Of a stretch of DNA of 64,000 bases, positions 62,619 to 64,000 are shown in pieces; position 1 is the first letter of the stretch; the number at the start of each line of letters is the position of its first letter. Location of the stretch: positions 406,023 through 470,022 of the forward strand of contig NZ_JANUGY010000008.1 in NCBI RefSeq assembly GCF_024756235.1, read 5' to 3'. Made by a program: the position numbers and the translations under genes. Below the pieces are notes generated by a model. That model was given only the letters and a program-made list of their open reading frames with translations, was not told the origin of the DNA and ran no database searches. Origin of the DNA: Massilia kyonggiensis (lineage in GTDB: Bacteria; Pseudomonadota; Gammaproteobacteria; Burkholderiales; Burkholderiaceae_D).

Positions 62619-63461
62619 CTACTTGAACCGATCGAAGAAGGCCTTGGATTCCTGCGCCGAGAAATTGGGATACCAGTGGCCGCCCGTCTCGGTGCCGCAC
62701 CATATCACGGGCTTGCCGCTGTCGCAGCCCTGGTACTCCACGCAGCCGTTGCTACCGACGGGCACCGTGGTGGTACTACAGCTATTGCGCTTCAAGAAAA
62801 GATCGCGCGCCTCCATCCCCGCCGAGTAAGGCACCGTGTTGTCGTCCTTGGCATGGATGAACAGCGCCGCCACCTTGTCGGAAGAAGCGGCACAGCCGCT
62901 CCAGAGCGAACCGGCCATGGGCACGATCGCCCGCACCACGTCGCCCATCTGGCATCCGATGGCGTTCGACATCATGCCACCAAAGCTGAAGCCGGTTGCG
63001 AAAACACGCTGCGGGTCGGTGCACGCGCCCTGCTGGACCGCGCCGATCATGGCGCGCAGGAAGCGGATGTCGCGGTCGCCAGTGTTGGCCCAGCCCTTGT
63101 CCAGTCCCTGAGGGGCGACGAAGATGGCATTGTCGCCGTACAAATTCTTCAGCCCGAAAAAGCCGCTCCAACCGTAGACATCGGCGGCGCTGCCATCACG
63201 CCAGTGCAGCCCGACGATCACGGGATAGGCCTTGTTGCGGTCATAGTTAGCCGGTATCTCGACCCAATAGCTGCGCTGGGTTCCGTCGCTGGTGAGCGAA
63301 TGCATCCCGGTGGTCAACTTGGAGCCGCTGCCGCAGCCCGCGGTACTCGCAGCCGGCACGGCGACGGGAGCCGGTGTCGGTGTCGAAGTGCCGGTGGCGC
63401 TTGTTCCGCCTCCGCAAGCAACGAGCGTGGTGAATACCAGCGCGGCCCCTGCATGTCTCAT
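62619..63461 (-). CDS. secreted CE1-like esterase (feruloyl/acetylxylan/PHB-depolymerase type), lipoprotein
   Basis: A 280-aa alpha/beta-hydrolase anchored as a lipoprotein (TLVACGGG lipobox, Cys 16), followed by a Thr/Pro/Ala linker. RSYWVEIPANYDRNKAYPVIVGLHWRDG is the LpqC/PHB-depolymerase-like entry. FATGFSFGGMMSNAIGCQMG holds the nucleophile Ser; FIHAKDDNTVPYSAG supplies the Asp and TETGGHWYP the His. Many cysteines (GC, AC, SGC, SC, GC, WC) suggest disulfides. It would remove ferulic or acetyl groups from plant polysaccharides, consistent with nearby GH43 enzymes; PHB hydrolysis is an alternative. AGGAGG precedes the ATG. Confidence 0.87.
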   Translation of the reverse strand: MRHAGAALVFTTLVACGGGTSATGTSTPTPAPVAVPAASTAGCGSGSKLTTGMHSLTSDGTQRSYWVEIPANYDRNKAYPVIVGLHWRDGSAADVYGWSGFFGLKNLYGDNAIFVAPQGLDKGWANTGDRDIRFLRAMIGAVQQGACTDPQRVFATGFSFGGMMSNAIGCQMGDVVRAIVPMAGSLWSGCAASSDKVAALFIHAKDDNTVPYSAGMEARDLFLKRNSCSTTTVPVGSNGCVEYQGCDSGKPVIWCGTETGGHWYPNFSAQESKAFFDRFK

Positions 63462-63649
63462 ATCTCCTCCTTGTCAAAGCGTCGAGTCGGTTTTTCGCCC
63501 GATTCTAATGGCCGCGTTCGCCACGATGTTTTATGTTTTTCGCCAGGATCCGACATGTTTTCGAACTCTGACGGGAAAAGCGGCCTTCGCTGCGGTAGTA
63601 TTGACAGCAGGAACTAATTACAAAAAAAGTAATAATAGGGGATGAATCG

Positions 63650-64000
63650 ATGACATTGTTGGGAACATGTCTGCGGGTTTTGGGGCTGTCCGCTTGCCTG
63701 GGCGTATCCGCCCACGCCGCCGAAAACTGGGTGCGGGCGGAATCCGAGCATTTCGTCGTCACGAGCAGCACGACGGAAGCCAAGACGGTCAGCTACGTAC
63801 AGAAGCTCGAAGCGTTCCGCACGCTGACGAACATGCTGCTGACCGGAGCCGGAGGCAATACGCAGGCGAAGTTCCGGATCTATCTGCTCGACGATCCCGA
63901 GCAGATGAAAGTGGTGCGCCCGAATTTTGCCGACAACGTGGACGGCGTGTATTTCCACTGCGGCGAGGGCAGCATCGCGTATGCCAAGGCGCCGGGTTAC
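63650..64000 (+). CDS. exported protein, N-terminal part (runs off window)
   Basis: 117 codons are visible, from ATG 63650 with AGGGG upstream. A Sec signal peptide (TCLRVLGLSACLGVSAHAA) is followed by NWVRAESEHFVVTSSTTEAK, SYVQKLEAFRTLTNMLLTGA and KFRIYLLDDPEQMKVVRPN. This pattern is common at the start of secreted TPR-containing proteins with a peptidase-like N-terminal domain, but no catalytic motif is in view. The rest lies beyond the window, so its function cannot be judged. It is divergent from the esterase gene. Confidence 0.75.
   Translation, partial: MTLLGTCLRVLGLSACLGVSAHAAENWVRAESEHFVVTSSTTEAKTVSYVQKLEAFRTLTNMLLTGAGGNTQAKFRIYLLDDPEQMKVVRPNFADNVDGVYFHCGEGSIAYAKAPGY

Noticed and set aside
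1..64000. tRNA, rRNA, CRISPR arrays, insertion sequences, prophage genes
   Set aside because: I looked for these and saw no clear cloverleaf genes, ribosomal RNA, regularly spaced repeats, transposases or phage structural genes other than the T6SS spike proteins.

Overview
The window looks like chromosomal DNA of a GC-rich betaproteobacterium, most likely Oxalobacteraceae (Massilia/Telluria-like). The inference rests on strong third-position GC in almost every gene, PEP-CTERM proteins, many secreted glycoside hydrolases, a Caulobacter-type TonB receptor, type VI secretion (T6SS) genes and several GGDEF proteins. I saw no rRNA, tRNA, CRISPR array or insertion sequence.

Layout. 1-0.9 kb: 5' part of a GH3 beta-glucosidase with a clear promoter/operator. 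0.9-4.1 kb: an operon of chemoreceptor, small phosphate-binding-like protein and porin. 4.2-5.3 kb: acyl-CoA dehydrogenase-like gene. 5.4-16.9 kb: T6SS effector region with two XAC2610-like secreted proteins, a multidomain GH19 peptidoglycan-hydrolase effector, VgrG, PAAR, an unknown membrane protein, TagF and two unknown exported proteins. One of the exported-protein genes is frameshifted by a 5-bp tandem duplication. 16.9-19.7 kb: diguanylate cyclase and GH43 enzyme. 19.7-30.35 kb: a tandem duplication of a regulated two-gene unit (giant secreted polysaccharide-lyase-like protein plus small PEP-CTERM protein). 30.4-34.7 kb: a visibly AT-richer island carrying a 5'-truncated vgrG, a DUF4123 adaptor, a DUF3304 protein, a Tle1 (DUF2235) phospholipase and a PAAR protein. 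35.07-49.18 kb: three consecutive, translationally linked genes for giant leaderless proteins (2370, 1267 and 1058 aa) of unknown role. This is the best candidate for an undescribed system. 49.1-50.7 kb: 7TM-PAS-GGDEF protein. 50.8-58.7 kb: beta-glucan utilisation locus (TonB receptor-GH5-GH30 facing a double GH43) under four LacI-type operator palindromes. 58.7-64 kb: OsmC-YcaO fusion, sugar/H+ symporter, secreted CE1-like esterase and the start of another exported protein.

The genes serve two themes. One is plant/fungal/algal polysaccharide degradation, with sugar-responsive LacI-type control (GH3, GH43s, GH5, GH30, lyases, TonB receptor, sugar porter, esterase). The other is contact-dependent antibacterial competition (two T6SS effector/immunity modules, TagF). 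The three-giant-protein locus sits directly beside the second T6SS module, but nothing in the sequence proves they work together.
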